Below, piece by piece: positions 40,402 to 48,374 of a DNA stretch of 64,000 bases. The notes beneath the pieces are model-generated. The model saw nothing but the letters and a program-made list of their open reading frames with translations. It ran no database searches and was not told where the DNA came from. The position numbers and the translations under genes are program-made. The number at the start of each line of letters is the position of its first letter. The stretch's first letter is position 1. Source of the stretch: Planotetraspora phitsanulokensis (GTDB lineage Bacteria; Actinomycetota; Actinomycetes; Streptosporangiales; Streptosporangiaceae); NCBI RefSeq assembly GCF_016863295.1, contig NZ_BOOP01000028.1, positions 1-64,000 of the forward strand, read 5' to 3'.

Positions 40402-42231
40402 TCAGCCTTCCGTGGCCGGCACGGCGACGCCGACGACGCCGCCCGTAACGCAGATGTTCTGCGTCGTGGTGATCTGCATTTCCGTGCTTTTCGCGCGCGT
40501 CATGAAATACATGTTGTGGTTGCCGGCGGGAAGCGTCAGGTCGACCCTCGTCGTCCCCATCAGCACGGTCGCCGGGCCGCCGGCCGCGTCGAGGTAGGAG
40601 AACCCGGCGAGGGCGTAGTCGCCCTTGGTGGCGATCGGGATCGTCATGGTGCCGCCCATGCGCGGGAAGCACCGCGCACCTCCAGGCGGCCGCGCCTGGC
40701 CGGCGAAGGGCCGCATGGCCGTCAGGTTCCCGTCGGAGTCCAGGACCTTGGGGTCGACCGACGGCTGCGGGTCGCGCATCATCGCGCGGACGTCTGGAGG
40801 CGCGAGCGGGCCGAGCACGTGCGCGCTGAGGTTGGCCTCCCCGAACCCGTAGAACAGCACGTCGTCGGGCAGCGCGTGCGGATACAGCTGGGTGCCCGGC
40901 GGGAGGGTCGCGAGAGTGCGCTGGGCGGTCGCCAGGTAGGTCCGGTCACGATCGGCCCTCGCCTCGAAGCCCGACGTGAAGCGCTCGACGGATACGACCG
41001 ACAGGAGCAGGCAGGCGCCCGCGAACACGCCTCCGGCGGCCGCCGCCCTGCCCGCGGGGAACGCCCGTCTGTACGGCTCCCGCTCATCCCGAACCGGGAG
41101 CGTGGCGAGCGCGAGGCACAGCGCGAGCGCGAGCGCGGCGTCGGCGAGGTACCGCGGTTCGAGGGCCTGCGAGGCGTAATGCCCGCGTCCCAGCACGACC
41201 GGCACGAAGTCGACGACGAGCAGGTAGGCGATCAGGCCCGCCCACGCCCAGCCCGCGGCTCTGCGGCAGCGCAGGGTCACCACGATGAGCGCGGCGAAGA
41301 CCAGCCACGACGACACCAGCAGCAGACCCGGAGGGACGGCCCAGCCGCCGTACCAGTCGATCGGACCGCCCAGAGCGAGCGTGGGGAACACCTTGCCGAG
41401 CAGGGTCCCGGCGAAGGCGGCCGTCTCCGAGAAGGAGGGGAACCCGACGGGCTGGTCCGACGTGTCGAGCCCGAGCGCGAAGAACACGGCGCAGGCGGCG
41501 AGCACCGCGGCGTAGACCAGCCAGGCCCTCAGGTGGCGGACCACGGCCGTCCGCACGCCGCCGAAGTATCCCGCCGTCACCACGAGGGCCAGCAGGGGGA
41601 AGGCGCCCGCGGCCTTGAGGAAGAACGACCCCAGGGCCATGAGGAACCAGAAGGCCGCGGCCGCGACGTGGCGCATGCGCCCGCTGCGCAGGTAGAGGAC
41701 GTGCGAGGTCAGGGCGAGCGCGAGCGTGAGCTGGAGGGGGACGGCCTCGAGTCCGGCCGCCCACCACAGCAGCGCGGGCACCGTGAGCGGCGTGAAGAGG
41801 TACAGCCCGAACGGGACCAGGATCGCGGGACGCGACCCGAACAGCACCCGCAGCAGCCGGTAGACCGCGAACGACGCGGCGACCTGCAGGACCAGCAGCG
41901 CCGACGCGGCGAGGACCCAGTTGTAGACGTCCGCGCGGGAGACGGCCCAGACGACGGCGAACCCGACGGGGAGCAGCTTCGGGCCGTACAACGACGTGAG
42001 GTAGTCCCAGTCGAAGGGGTGCTCCATGGCCCTGACGATGTAGGCGTAGTCGTCGCCCCAGAAGAAGCTCCGGCCGAGCAGCACGCCCTTCCACACCAGC
42101 TGGACCGTGACGAGCACCGCCGCGACCAGGCTGAGCCCGTGACGCCGTAGGAAGCCCGCGCCCATCCAGGAGGGGAGCGCGAGCTCCACGACGACCTCTC
42201 CCCCACCCGCGGCCTGCTTCGAGGTCGCCAC
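40402..42231 (-). CDS. GT-C-like polytopic membrane protein, paralog 2 of 4
   Basis: 609 aa. Same architecture: N-terminal helix about 33-52, first-loop Asp60-Asp61 in FFWGDDYAY, further loops with YGPKLLPVGF, about ten to twelve helices, then a C-terminal beta domain with TLPAGNHNMYFMT and TQNICVTGGVVGVAVP. GTG 42231 is preceded by CGGGAGTCAC. It is first in a unit with paralog 1 and probably the DUF89 gene. No catalytic activity is proven for these families; the GT-C assignment rests on topology, the acidic pair and neighbours. Confidence 0.78.
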   Translation of the reverse strand: MATSKQAAGGGEVVVELALPSWMGAGFLRRHGLSLVAAVLVTVQLVWKGVLLGRSFFWGDDYAYIVRAMEHPFDWDYLTSLYGPKLLPVGFAVVWAVSRADVYNWVLAASALLVLQVAASFAVYRLLRVLFGSRPAILVPFGLYLFTPLTVPALLWWAAGLEAVPLQLTLALALTSHVLYLRSGRMRHVAAAAFWFLMALGSFFLKAAGAFPLLALVVTAGYFGGVRTAVVRHLRAWLVYAAVLAACAVFFALGLDTSDQPVGFPSFSETAAFAGTLLGKVFPTLALGGPIDWYGGWAVPPGLLLVSSWLVFAALIVVTLRCRRAAGWAWAGLIAYLLVVDFVPVVLGRGHYASQALEPRYLADAALALALCLALATLPVRDEREPYRRAFPAGRAAAAGGVFAGACLLLSVVSVERFTSGFEARADRDRTYLATAQRTLATLPPGTQLYPHALPDDVLFYGFGEANLSAHVLGPLAPPDVRAMMRDPQPSVDPKVLDSDGNLTAMRPFAGQARPPGGARCFPRMGGTMTIPIATKGDYALAGFSYLDAAGGPATVLMGTTRVDLTLPAGNHNMYFMTRAKSTEMQITTTQNICVTGGVVGVAVPATEG

Positions 42232-42340
42232 GTGACTCCCGCCCGTTTCACCGAATAATCGTCCAAAGACGATTTAGTCGACTCCTGTGCTCACGGGCGA
42301 GCACACGGGGATAACGTTTGGCCTCGCACGCCGCGGACGG

Positions 42341-43453
42341 TCAGTCGGCCGTGATGCGGTCGAGGCGCTCCATCGCCTCGATGTACTCCTCGACCATCTC
42401 GAAGACGACCTGCCGGGCCGTCTTGACCTGGTTCATCGCACCGATGATCTGCCCCGCGGGGAAGGTGGCGAGCTCCGCCGCGTCGGAGTTGCCGATCCGG
42501 CGCAACGCGGGCGAGACCAGCATGTACTGCAGCGGCATCGGCAGCGTCCCGGGAGAGTCGGCGGACTCCCAGGCGTCGGTCCACTCGTTCTTGAGCAGCC
42601 GCGCGGGCTTGCCGGTCCAACTGCGCGACCGGACGGTGTCACGCGAGGTGGCCTCCAGGATGCGCTTCTTGGCCATCTCCGGAGTGTCTGCCTCCTCCAC
42701 GGTGAGCCAGATGGACCCGGTCCACACGCCGTCGGCTCCGAGCGCCATCCCCGCGGCCATCTGACGGCCGCCGCCGATGCCTCCCGCGGCCAGGACGGGC
42801 ACGTCGACCGCGTCGACGACCTGGGGGATCAGCACCATCGTGGAGATCTCCCCGGTGTGCCCGCCCGCCTCGGTGCCCTGCGCCACGATGACGTCCACGC
42901 CCACCTCGACCTGCTTGATCGCGTGACGCGGAGTGGAGGCGAGCGCGGCCACCTTGACGCCCTTCGAGTGGGCGAGCTCGACCACGTCGGCCGGCGGCGG
43001 GCCGAGGGCGTTGGCCAGCAGCGCGATGGGGTGCTTCAGCGCCACCTCGACCTGCGGACGCGCGGTCGCGTCCGTCCAGCCGAGCAGCACCTTCCCGGGA
43101 TCGGACCCGGTCAGGGTCGGCACGTTGTGCTTGGCGAGCAGGTCCTCGACGAAGGCCCGGTGCTCGGGTGTGATCATTCCCTGTAGCCGGGCGACCAGGT
43201 CGGCCGGAGAGTCGAGGCCGAGGTCGGAGCCGGCGTAGGACGCCGGCATGACCACGTCCACGCCGTACGGCCGGCCGCCGACGTGCTCGTCGATCCAGGC
43301 GAGCTCCACCTCGAGCTCTTCCGGCGTGTAGGCGAGGGCGCCGAGCACTCCCATGCCGCCGGCGCGGCTGACCGCGGCGACGACGTCCCGGCAATGACTG
43401 AAAGCGAAGATCGGCAACTCGATGCCGAACATGTCGGTGACACGGGTCCGCAT
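42341..43453 (-). CDS. Nitronate monooxygenase-family flavoprotein (IpdC/2-nitropropane dioxygenase-like)
   Basis: 370 aa. FMN-dependent TIM barrel: MFGIELPIFAFSHCRDVVAAVSRAGGMGVLGA at the N-terminus, VDVIVAQGTEAGGHTGEISTMVLIPQVVDAV with the phosphate site, VPVLAAGGIGGGRQMAAGMALGADGVWTGS near 220-250. The family covers nitronate oxidation and also, in steroid degraders, the IpdC-type reduction of ring-derived CoA thioesters. A perfect KstR-type palindrome overlaps its -35, which favours lipid/steroid catabolism. ATG 43453 is the family start; the upstream frame is not needed. It is divergent from a LysR gene. Confidence 0.86.
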   Translation of the reverse strand: MRTRVTDMFGIELPIFAFSHCRDVVAAVSRAGGMGVLGALAYTPEELEVELAWIDEHVGGRPYGVDVVMPASYAGSDLGLDSPADLVARLQGMITPEHRAFVEDLLAKHNVPTLTGSDPGKVLLGWTDATARPQVEVALKHPIALLANALGPPPADVVELAHSKGVKVAALASTPRHAIKQVEVGVDVIVAQGTEAGGHTGEISTMVLIPQVVDAVDVPVLAAGGIGGGRQMAAGMALGADGVWTGSIWLTVEEADTPEMAKKRILEATSRDTVRSRSWTGKPARLLKNEWTDAWESADSPGTLPMPLQYMLVSPALRRIGNSDAAELATFPAGQIIGAMNQVKTARQVVFEMVEEYIEAMERLDRITAD

Positions 43454-43459
43454 GCCTCG

Positions 43460-43498
43460 ACTGTACGACCGGATGCCACGAAACTGCAACGCGTTCTA
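43460..43498 (-). promoter_or_regulatory. Promoter with KstR-type operator for the nitronate monooxygenase gene
   Basis: On minus: TTGCAG (43489-43484), 18-nt spacer, TACAGT (43465-43460), then 6 nt to ATG. TGCAACGCGTTCTA at 43485-43498 is a perfect match to TNNAACNNGTTNNA and overlaps the -35, a position suited to repression. Confidence 0.75.
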
Positions 43499-43678
43499 CA
43501 ACGCCGATTTTCATCGGTCCTACCACCCGGTAACCACACGGGATCACCATGATGATCAGCTGACAAGAACACGTTTCAAACAACGCTCCGGACCTGCGGA
43601 TCGACTCCGCGGACAATCGTCCCGACTCAATGGCGAAATCCCCGACGAATAAGAGTCAGATTTCATGACATAACAGCA

Positions 43679-43707
43679 TTGCGGGCATACCACTGCGGTC
43701 GTAGTTT
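43679..43707 (+). promoter_or_regulatory. Leaderless promoter of the LysR gene
   Basis: TTGCGG (43679-43684), a 17-nt spacer and TAGTTT (43702-43707) end 6 nt before the LysR ATG, so transcription should start at or next to the start codon. Confidence 0.7.
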
Positions 43708-43713
43708 CCCGGT

Positions 43714-44673
43714 ATGGATCTGGAGCTCCGCCACCTCAAGATCGTGCGAGCGGTCGCCGAGTCCGGCAGCGTCACCAAGGCCGCCACCCGGCTCGGCCTG
43801 GCCCAGCCGTCCCTGACCGCACAGCTCAAACGGATCGAGCGCACGCTCGGCGGTCCCCTTTTCGAGCGTGACCGCAACGGCGCGCGGCCGACGCCCCTCG
43901 GCGAGATGGTGCTCTCGCGCGCGCGGGTCCTGCTGCCCGCCGTGCGCGAGCTCCAGGAGGACGCGGTGCGGTTCGCCAACACGTCCGAGGACATCCCCGG
44001 GTACCGCATCGGAGCCACTCACGGGCCGATTCTCGGGGGGCTCGTCGAACGTCTGACCTCCGCTTATCCCACGACCCCCGTGACCACGCGCACCTCGTGG
44101 TCGGCGCGGGAGCTGACCTCGCTCGTCACCTCGGGCAGACTCGACTTCGCACTGGTCGGGACCTGCGGCGACAGCCCGCCGCCACAGGCCGAGGCGATGA
44201 GCTGGAGCACGGTCGCCGCCGATCCGGTCTTCGTCCTCCTGGCGGAGAACCATCCGCTCGCGGGAGAAGACGAGCTGGAGTTGTCCCAGCTCGCCGGCGA
44301 GTGCTGGGCCGTCGCGCCGGGAGACGGGTGTTTCGCCGACTGCTTCGCCGGCGCCTGCACGCGGGCGGGCTTCGTCCCCCTGTCCATCTACGAGACCGAC
44401 GTCGCCACGTGCCTGCACCTGGTGGGCGTGGGAAAGACCGTCGCCCTCTGCCAGGCGACCTTCCAGCTGACGGCCGGTCTCGTGATGATGCCGCTGGTCG
44501 GCGCGCCGCTGCGCTGGCGTCATCTGCTCGGCTGGCACGACGACTCCGTCGCCTCGCGGGTCTCGTCCTCCGTCGTCCACCACGCGCGCGCCGCGCACGC
44601 CGACACCGTACGGCGAAGCCGTCGTTACGCCGACTGGCTCATCGCCCATCCCCGATTCAGGGCCGTTCCATAA
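43714..44673 (+). CDS. LysR-family transcriptional regulator
   Basis: 319 aa. N-terminal HTH: LKIVRAVAESGSVTKAATRLGLAQPSLTAQLKRIERTLGGPLFERDRNGARPTPLG. The effector domain begins near 94 (YRIGATHGPILGG). It has several Cys (ECWAVAPGDGCFADCFAGACTRAG near 192-215), unusual for LysR and possibly redox- or metal-responsive. Divergent from the nitronate monooxygenase gene, its possible target. The start has no ribosome site, and the promoter at 43679-43707 indicates a leaderless message. Confidence 0.92.
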   Translation: MDLELRHLKIVRAVAESGSVTKAATRLGLAQPSLTAQLKRIERTLGGPLFERDRNGARPTPLGEMVLSRARVLLPAVRELQEDAVRFANTSEDIPGYRIGATHGPILGGLVERLTSAYPTTPVTTRTSWSARELTSLVTSGRLDFALVGTCGDSPPPQAEAMSWSTVAADPVFVLLAENHPLAGEDELELSQLAGECWAVAPGDGCFADCFAGACTRAGFVPLSIYETDVATCLHLVGVGKTVALCQATFQLTAGLVMMPLVGAPLRWRHLLGWHDDSVASRVSSSVVHHARAAHADTVRRSRRYADWLIAHPRFRAVP

Positions 44674-44760
44674 TTCGGCGGTAGGGGCCATCTGATAGAT
44701 CCACACGCGGCAGCGGCTCGGTTACTTTGGCGGCACCCCCCACCACCCGAGGAGAGCCAA

Positions 44761-46257
44761 ATGCCCCGCAGACGCACGGTCACCGCCGTATGCGCTCTGG
44801 TCATCGGCGCCATCACCGTGATGGCGTCTCCCGCGGCCGCCGCGCCCAACCCCGGCGCCGCTCCCGGATTCTCCGTCTCCGCCGTCAAACCTCCGCCCGG
44901 CATGGTCGAGGCCATGACGCGCGACCTCGACCTCAGCACCGACCAGGCCGAGGTCCGCCTGGTCAACGAGTCCCGGGCCGGTGCGGCCGAGTCCCAGCTC
45001 CGCAAGGACCTCAGCGACTCGTTCGCCGGCTCGTGGGTCGCGGGCGACACCTCCTCGACGCTCGTGGTCGCCACCACGGACGCGTCCAAGGCGGCCTCCA
45101 TCACCGCGTCGGGCGTCCAGGCCAGGACGGTCGACTACAACCTCGCCACGCTGAACGCCGCCAAGCAGGCGCTGGACCTCAAGGCCGCGTCCGCGCCAAG
45201 GACCGCGCCCGTCTGGTACGTCGACGTCCGCAGCAACCGCGTCGTCGTCCTGACCTCGCAGCCCGCCCAGGCCGAGGCCTTCGTCGCCGCCAGCGGCGTG
45301 GACAGGGCTCTCGTGAGCGTCCAGTTGTCCAACGAGCAGCCCCGCACGTACTACAACGTCCGCGGCGGCGACGCGTACTACATCAACGGCTCCTCGCGTT
45401 GCTCCGTCGGCTTCGCCATCACCCGCGGAACCACCAACGGTTTCGTGAGCGCCGGGCACTGCGGCCGGGCGGGCAACTCGACGACCGGCTACAACCAGGT
45501 CGCGCAGGGCACCTTCCAGGGCTCCTCCTTCCCCGGGAACGACTACTCCTGGGTCGCCGTCAACAGCAACTGGACTCCCGTCCCCTACGTCAACAACGGC
45601 AGCGGCGGCAACGTCACCGTCAGCGGCTCGACCGTCGCCGTCGTCGGCGCCTCGATCTGCCGCTCCGGCTCCACCACCGGCTGGCACTGCGGCACCGTCC
45701 AGCAGCTCAACACCAGCGTGACCTACTCCCAGGGCACCGTCTCCGGAGTCACCCGCACCAACGTCTGCGCCGAACCCGGCGACTCCGGCGGCTCCTTCAT
45801 CTCCGGCAGCCAGGCCCAGGGCGTCACCTCCGGCGGCTCGGGCAACTGCACCAGCGGCGGCACGACCTACTTCCAGCCCGTCAACGAGATCCTGTCGACC
45901 TACGGCCTCACCCTCGTGACGTCCGGGGGCGGCGGTGGCGGCGGCACGTGCACCGGCTACCAGAGCACCTACACCGGCAGCCTGAGCAGCGGCGCGAGCG
46001 CCTACCAGCCGAACGGCACGTACTACACGACGACCGTCACCGGCACCCACCGCGGCTGCCTCGACGGTCCGACCGGTGTCGACTTCGACCTCTACCTGCA
46101 GAAGTGGAACGGCAGCACGTGGGTCGACGTCGCGCAGGGCACCTCGTCCGGCCCTGACGAGACAGTCACCTACACCGGCACCGCCGGCCAGTACCGCTAC
46201 CGCGTCCACGCCTACAGCGGATCCGGCTCCTACTCCCTGGGCGTCACCAGGCCGTAG
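44761..46257 (+). CDS. Secreted alpha-lytic-type serine protease (S1E) with C-terminal domain
   Basis: 498 aa prepro-enzyme. A signal peptide (to about AAA 28) precedes an alpha-lytic-type pro-region (about 45-195), an intramolecular chaperone normally cleaved off. The mature domain starts near 200, with His233 in SAGHC, Asp261 in GNDYS and Ser342 in GDSGG; cysteines 214/234, 300/310 and 336/363 can form three disulfides. A Gly8 linker (about 389-396) leads to an extra beta domain (about 397-498) of pre-peptidase C-terminal/binding type. It is secreted and probably degrades proteins outside the cell. GAGGAG precedes the ATG. A shorter paralog follows. Confidence 0.93.
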   Translation: MPRRRTVTAVCALVIGAITVMASPAAAAPNPGAAPGFSVSAVKPPPGMVEAMTRDLDLSTDQAEVRLVNESRAGAAESQLRKDLSDSFAGSWVAGDTSSTLVVATTDASKAASITASGVQARTVDYNLATLNAAKQALDLKAASAPRTAPVWYVDVRSNRVVVLTSQPAQAEAFVAASGVDRALVSVQLSNEQPRTYYNVRGGDAYYINGSSRCSVGFAITRGTTNGFVSAGHCGRAGNSTTGYNQVAQGTFQGSSFPGNDYSWVAVNSNWTPVPYVNNGSGGNVTVSGSTVAVVGASICRSGSTTGWHCGTVQQLNTSVTYSQGTVSGVTRTNVCAEPGDSGGSFISGSQAQGVTSGGSGNCTSGGTTYFQPVNEILSTYGLTLVTSGGGGGGGTCTGYQSTYTGSLSSGASAYQPNGTYYTTTVTGTHRGCLDGPTGVDFDLYLQKWNGSTWVDVAQGTSSGPDETVTYTGTAGQYRYRVHAYSGSGSYSLGVTRP

Positions 46258-46312
46258 CGGCGGACCCCCGGAACCGGCCGTGATCAGCCGGCCGTGAACC
46301 ACAACACGCGAC

Positions 46313-46344
46313 AGGCGCCGCCGTACACGTGTACGGCGGCGCCT
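46313..46344. terminator. 32-bp perfect palindrome terminator
   Basis: Bases 46313-46328 and 46329-46344 are exact reverse complements (AGGCGCC...GGCGCCT), giving a 14-bp stem with a 4-nt loop. It lies 55 bp after the first protease gene and before the second. Confidence 0.9.
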
Positions 46345-46424
46345 CCGTGTCCCGCGGATCATCCGCAGGTAGATTCGGCACCGCTCCCCCCGGACCGTGA
46401 ACGGCGACGAGACGAGGAGAGAGC

Positions 46425-47579
46425 ATGCTCCGCAGGCGTACGGCGACCGGGGGATCCGCCCTGGTGATCGGCATCATGGCCATCTGCGCCCTGATCACCG
46501 CACCCGCCGTCGCCGACCCCGAGCCCGAGACGGCGGACGCGCTCGCCTCGCAGGCGTTGCTCGACGCGATCCAGCACGACCTCGGCCTCAGCGCGGACCA
46601 GGCCAGGACCCGGCTCCGCAACGAGGCGCGTGCGAGCGCGTCCGAGGCGGTCCTGCGAAACAGGCTCGGCGACAGCTACGGAGGCGCGTGGGTCACCGGG
46701 CCGGCGTCCGAGACGTTCGTCGTGGCGACGACGGACGCCTCGGAGAGCACGGCCATCACCGAGTCGGGCGCGACGCCTCAGGTCGTCAAGCACAGCGTCG
46801 CGGAGTTGACCGCGAGCAAGGAGGCGCTGGACCGGCACTCCTCCACCGCCCCCCTCAGCACCCCCGTCTGGTACGTCGACGTCCGCGGCAACCGCGTCGT
46901 CGTCCTGACGTCCCAGCCCTCGGAGGCCGACGCCTTCGTCGCCAGGAGCGGCGCCGACATCTCGCTCGCCGACGTGGAGCGGTCGGATGAACGACCGCGG
47001 ACCTATCTGGACGTGCGCGGCGGGGACGCGTACTACATCAACGGCTCCTCACGCTGCTCCGTCGGCTTCGCCATCACCCGCGGAACCACCAACGGTTTCG
47101 TGAGCGCCGGCCACTGCGCCGACGCGGGCAACGCGACGACCGGCTACAACCAGGCCGCGCAGGGCACCTTCCAGGGCTCGTCCTTCCCCGGGAACGACTA
47201 CTCCTGGGTCGCCGTCAACAGCGACTGGACTCCCGTCCCCTACGTCGGCAGCGGCGGCGGCAACGTCACGGTCAGGGGCTCGGCCGTCGCCGTCGTCGGC
47301 GCCTCCGTCTGCCGTTCCGGCTCCACCACCGGCTGGCACTGCGGCACCGTCGAGCAGCGGGACGCGAGCGTGGCCTACTCCCAGGGCACCGTCTCCGGAG
47401 TCATCCGCACCAACGTCTGCGCCGAGCCCGGCGACTCCGGCGGCTCCTTCATCTCCGGCAGCCAGGCCCAGGGCGTCACCTCCGGCGGCTCGGGCGACTG
47501 CACCAGCGGCGGCACGACCTACTTCCAGCCCGTCAACGAGATCCTGTCGGCCTACGGCCTCACCCTCGTGACCGGCTAA
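46425..47579 (+). CDS. Secreted alpha-lytic-type serine protease (S1E), second copy
   Basis: 384 aa prepro-enzyme with a signal peptide to about VADP (32) and a pro-region to about 196. Triad His230 in SAGHC, Asp258 in GNDYS and Ser338 in GDSGG. It ends right after the catalytic domain and lacks the C-terminal domain of the upstream copy. The mature part is almost identical to that of the first protease, while signal and pro-regions have diverged clearly. This suggests tandem duplication followed by gene conversion over the mature domain. CGAGGAGAGAGC precedes the ATG. Confidence 0.93.
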   Translation: MLRRRTATGGSALVIGIMAICALITAPAVADPEPETADALASQALLDAIQHDLGLSADQARTRLRNEARASASEAVLRNRLGDSYGGAWVTGPASETFVVATTDASESTAITESGATPQVVKHSVAELTASKEALDRHSSTAPLSTPVWYVDVRGNRVVVLTSQPSEADAFVARSGADISLADVERSDERPRTYLDVRGGDAYYINGSSRCSVGFAITRGTTNGFVSAGHCADAGNATTGYNQAAQGTFQGSSFPGNDYSWVAVNSDWTPVPYVGSGGGNVTVRGSAVAVVGASVCRSGSTTGWHCGTVEQRDASVAYSQGTVSGVIRTNVCAEPGDSGGSFISGSQAQGVTSGGSGDCTSGGTTYFQPVNEILSAYGLTLVTG

Positions 47580-47614
47580 CACGGCGGTCCGACCCCGGCG
47601 AACCGGCACTCGGG

Positions 47615-48364
47615 TCAGCGCGGCAGGCGCCGCCACACCGCCTGGGGCAGCACGCGCATGACCGCGAACACCGGACGCAGCCTGCCGGGCACCCAAACCG
47701 TGCGCCGCCCGGACCGCAGCCCGTCGATGACCGCGTCGGCGACGGCGTCCACCGTCACCGACATCGGAGCCGGGGTCATGCCCTCGGTCATGCGCCCGAC
47801 GACGAAGCCGGGCCGGACGACCACCACCCGGGCGCCGGAGCCGTGGAGCGAGTCGGCGAGGCCCTGGGCGAAACCGTCCAGGCCGGCCTTGGCCGAGCCG
47901 TACACGAAGTTGGCCTTGCGGACGCGCACGCCCGCAACGGACGACAACACGACGAGCGTGCCGTGGCCCTGCTCCCGCAGCCGCCGGGCCGCGGCGAGGC
48001 CGATCGACACGTGCCCGCCGAAGTTGACCGCGACGTCGCGCGCGGCGGCGACGGGGTCCACGTCGTAGACGGACTGGCGGCCGAGCACCCCGAAGGCCGG
48101 GATCACGACGTCGAGGTCGCCCAGCTCCGCGACGGCGTGCTCGATCAGCGCGGCGTGCGTCTCGGGCCGGGCGGCGTCGAAGTCGGCCAGATGAACGTCC
48201 GCGCCCAGCTTCCGCAGCTCCTCCGCCGGTGCGGTGCCACCCCGCGCGGCCAGCATGACGCGGCGCGCACCGGCTCTGACCAGGCGCTCGACGATCGCGA
48301 GGCCGATCTCGCTGCGGCCGCCGAGGAGCAGGACGGTGTCGACGGAACCCAGGGCGTTCTTCAT
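47615..48364 (-). CDS. dprE2: Decaprenylphosphoryl-beta-D-erythro-pentofuranosid-2-ulose 2-reductase DprE2
   Basis: 249 aa SDR. The nucleotide motif is LLLGGRSEIGLAI (about 12-24), the GG.SEIG form typical of DprE2, with VVIPAFGVLGRQ near 86-97. Catalytic Ser141/Ser142, Tyr155 and Lys159 lie in SSVAGVRVRKANFVYGSAKAGLDGFAQGL. It reduces the 2-keto intermediate made by DprE1 to DPA, the only known donor of cell-wall arabinofuranose. GGGGGAGACA precedes the ATG at 48364, 10 bp after the dprE1 stop. Last gene of the operon. Confidence 0.92.
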   Translation of the reverse strand: MKNALGSVDTVLLLGGRSEIGLAIVERLVRAGARRVMLAARGGTAPAEELRKLGADVHLADFDAARPETHAALIEHAVAELGDLDVVIPAFGVLGRQSVYDVDPVAAARDVAVNFGGHVSIGLAAARRLREQGHGTLVVLSSVAGVRVRKANFVYGSAKAGLDGFAQGLADSLHGSGARVVVVRPGFVVGRMTEGMTPAPMSVTVDAVADAVIDGLRSGRRTVWVPGRLRPVFAVMRVLPQAVWRRLPR

Positions 48365-48374
48365 TGTCTCCCCC

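Noticed and set aside
38461-42150. Long plus-strand frames opposite the GT-C genes
   Set aside because: Composition is Glu/Arg/His/Gly-rich with no domain; the minus-strand membrane proteins have strong helices and coupled starts.
44761-47579. Protease pair as part of a defence or toxin system
   Set aside because: Ordinary secreted S1E proteases with signal and pro-regions; no immunity or secretion partners nearby.
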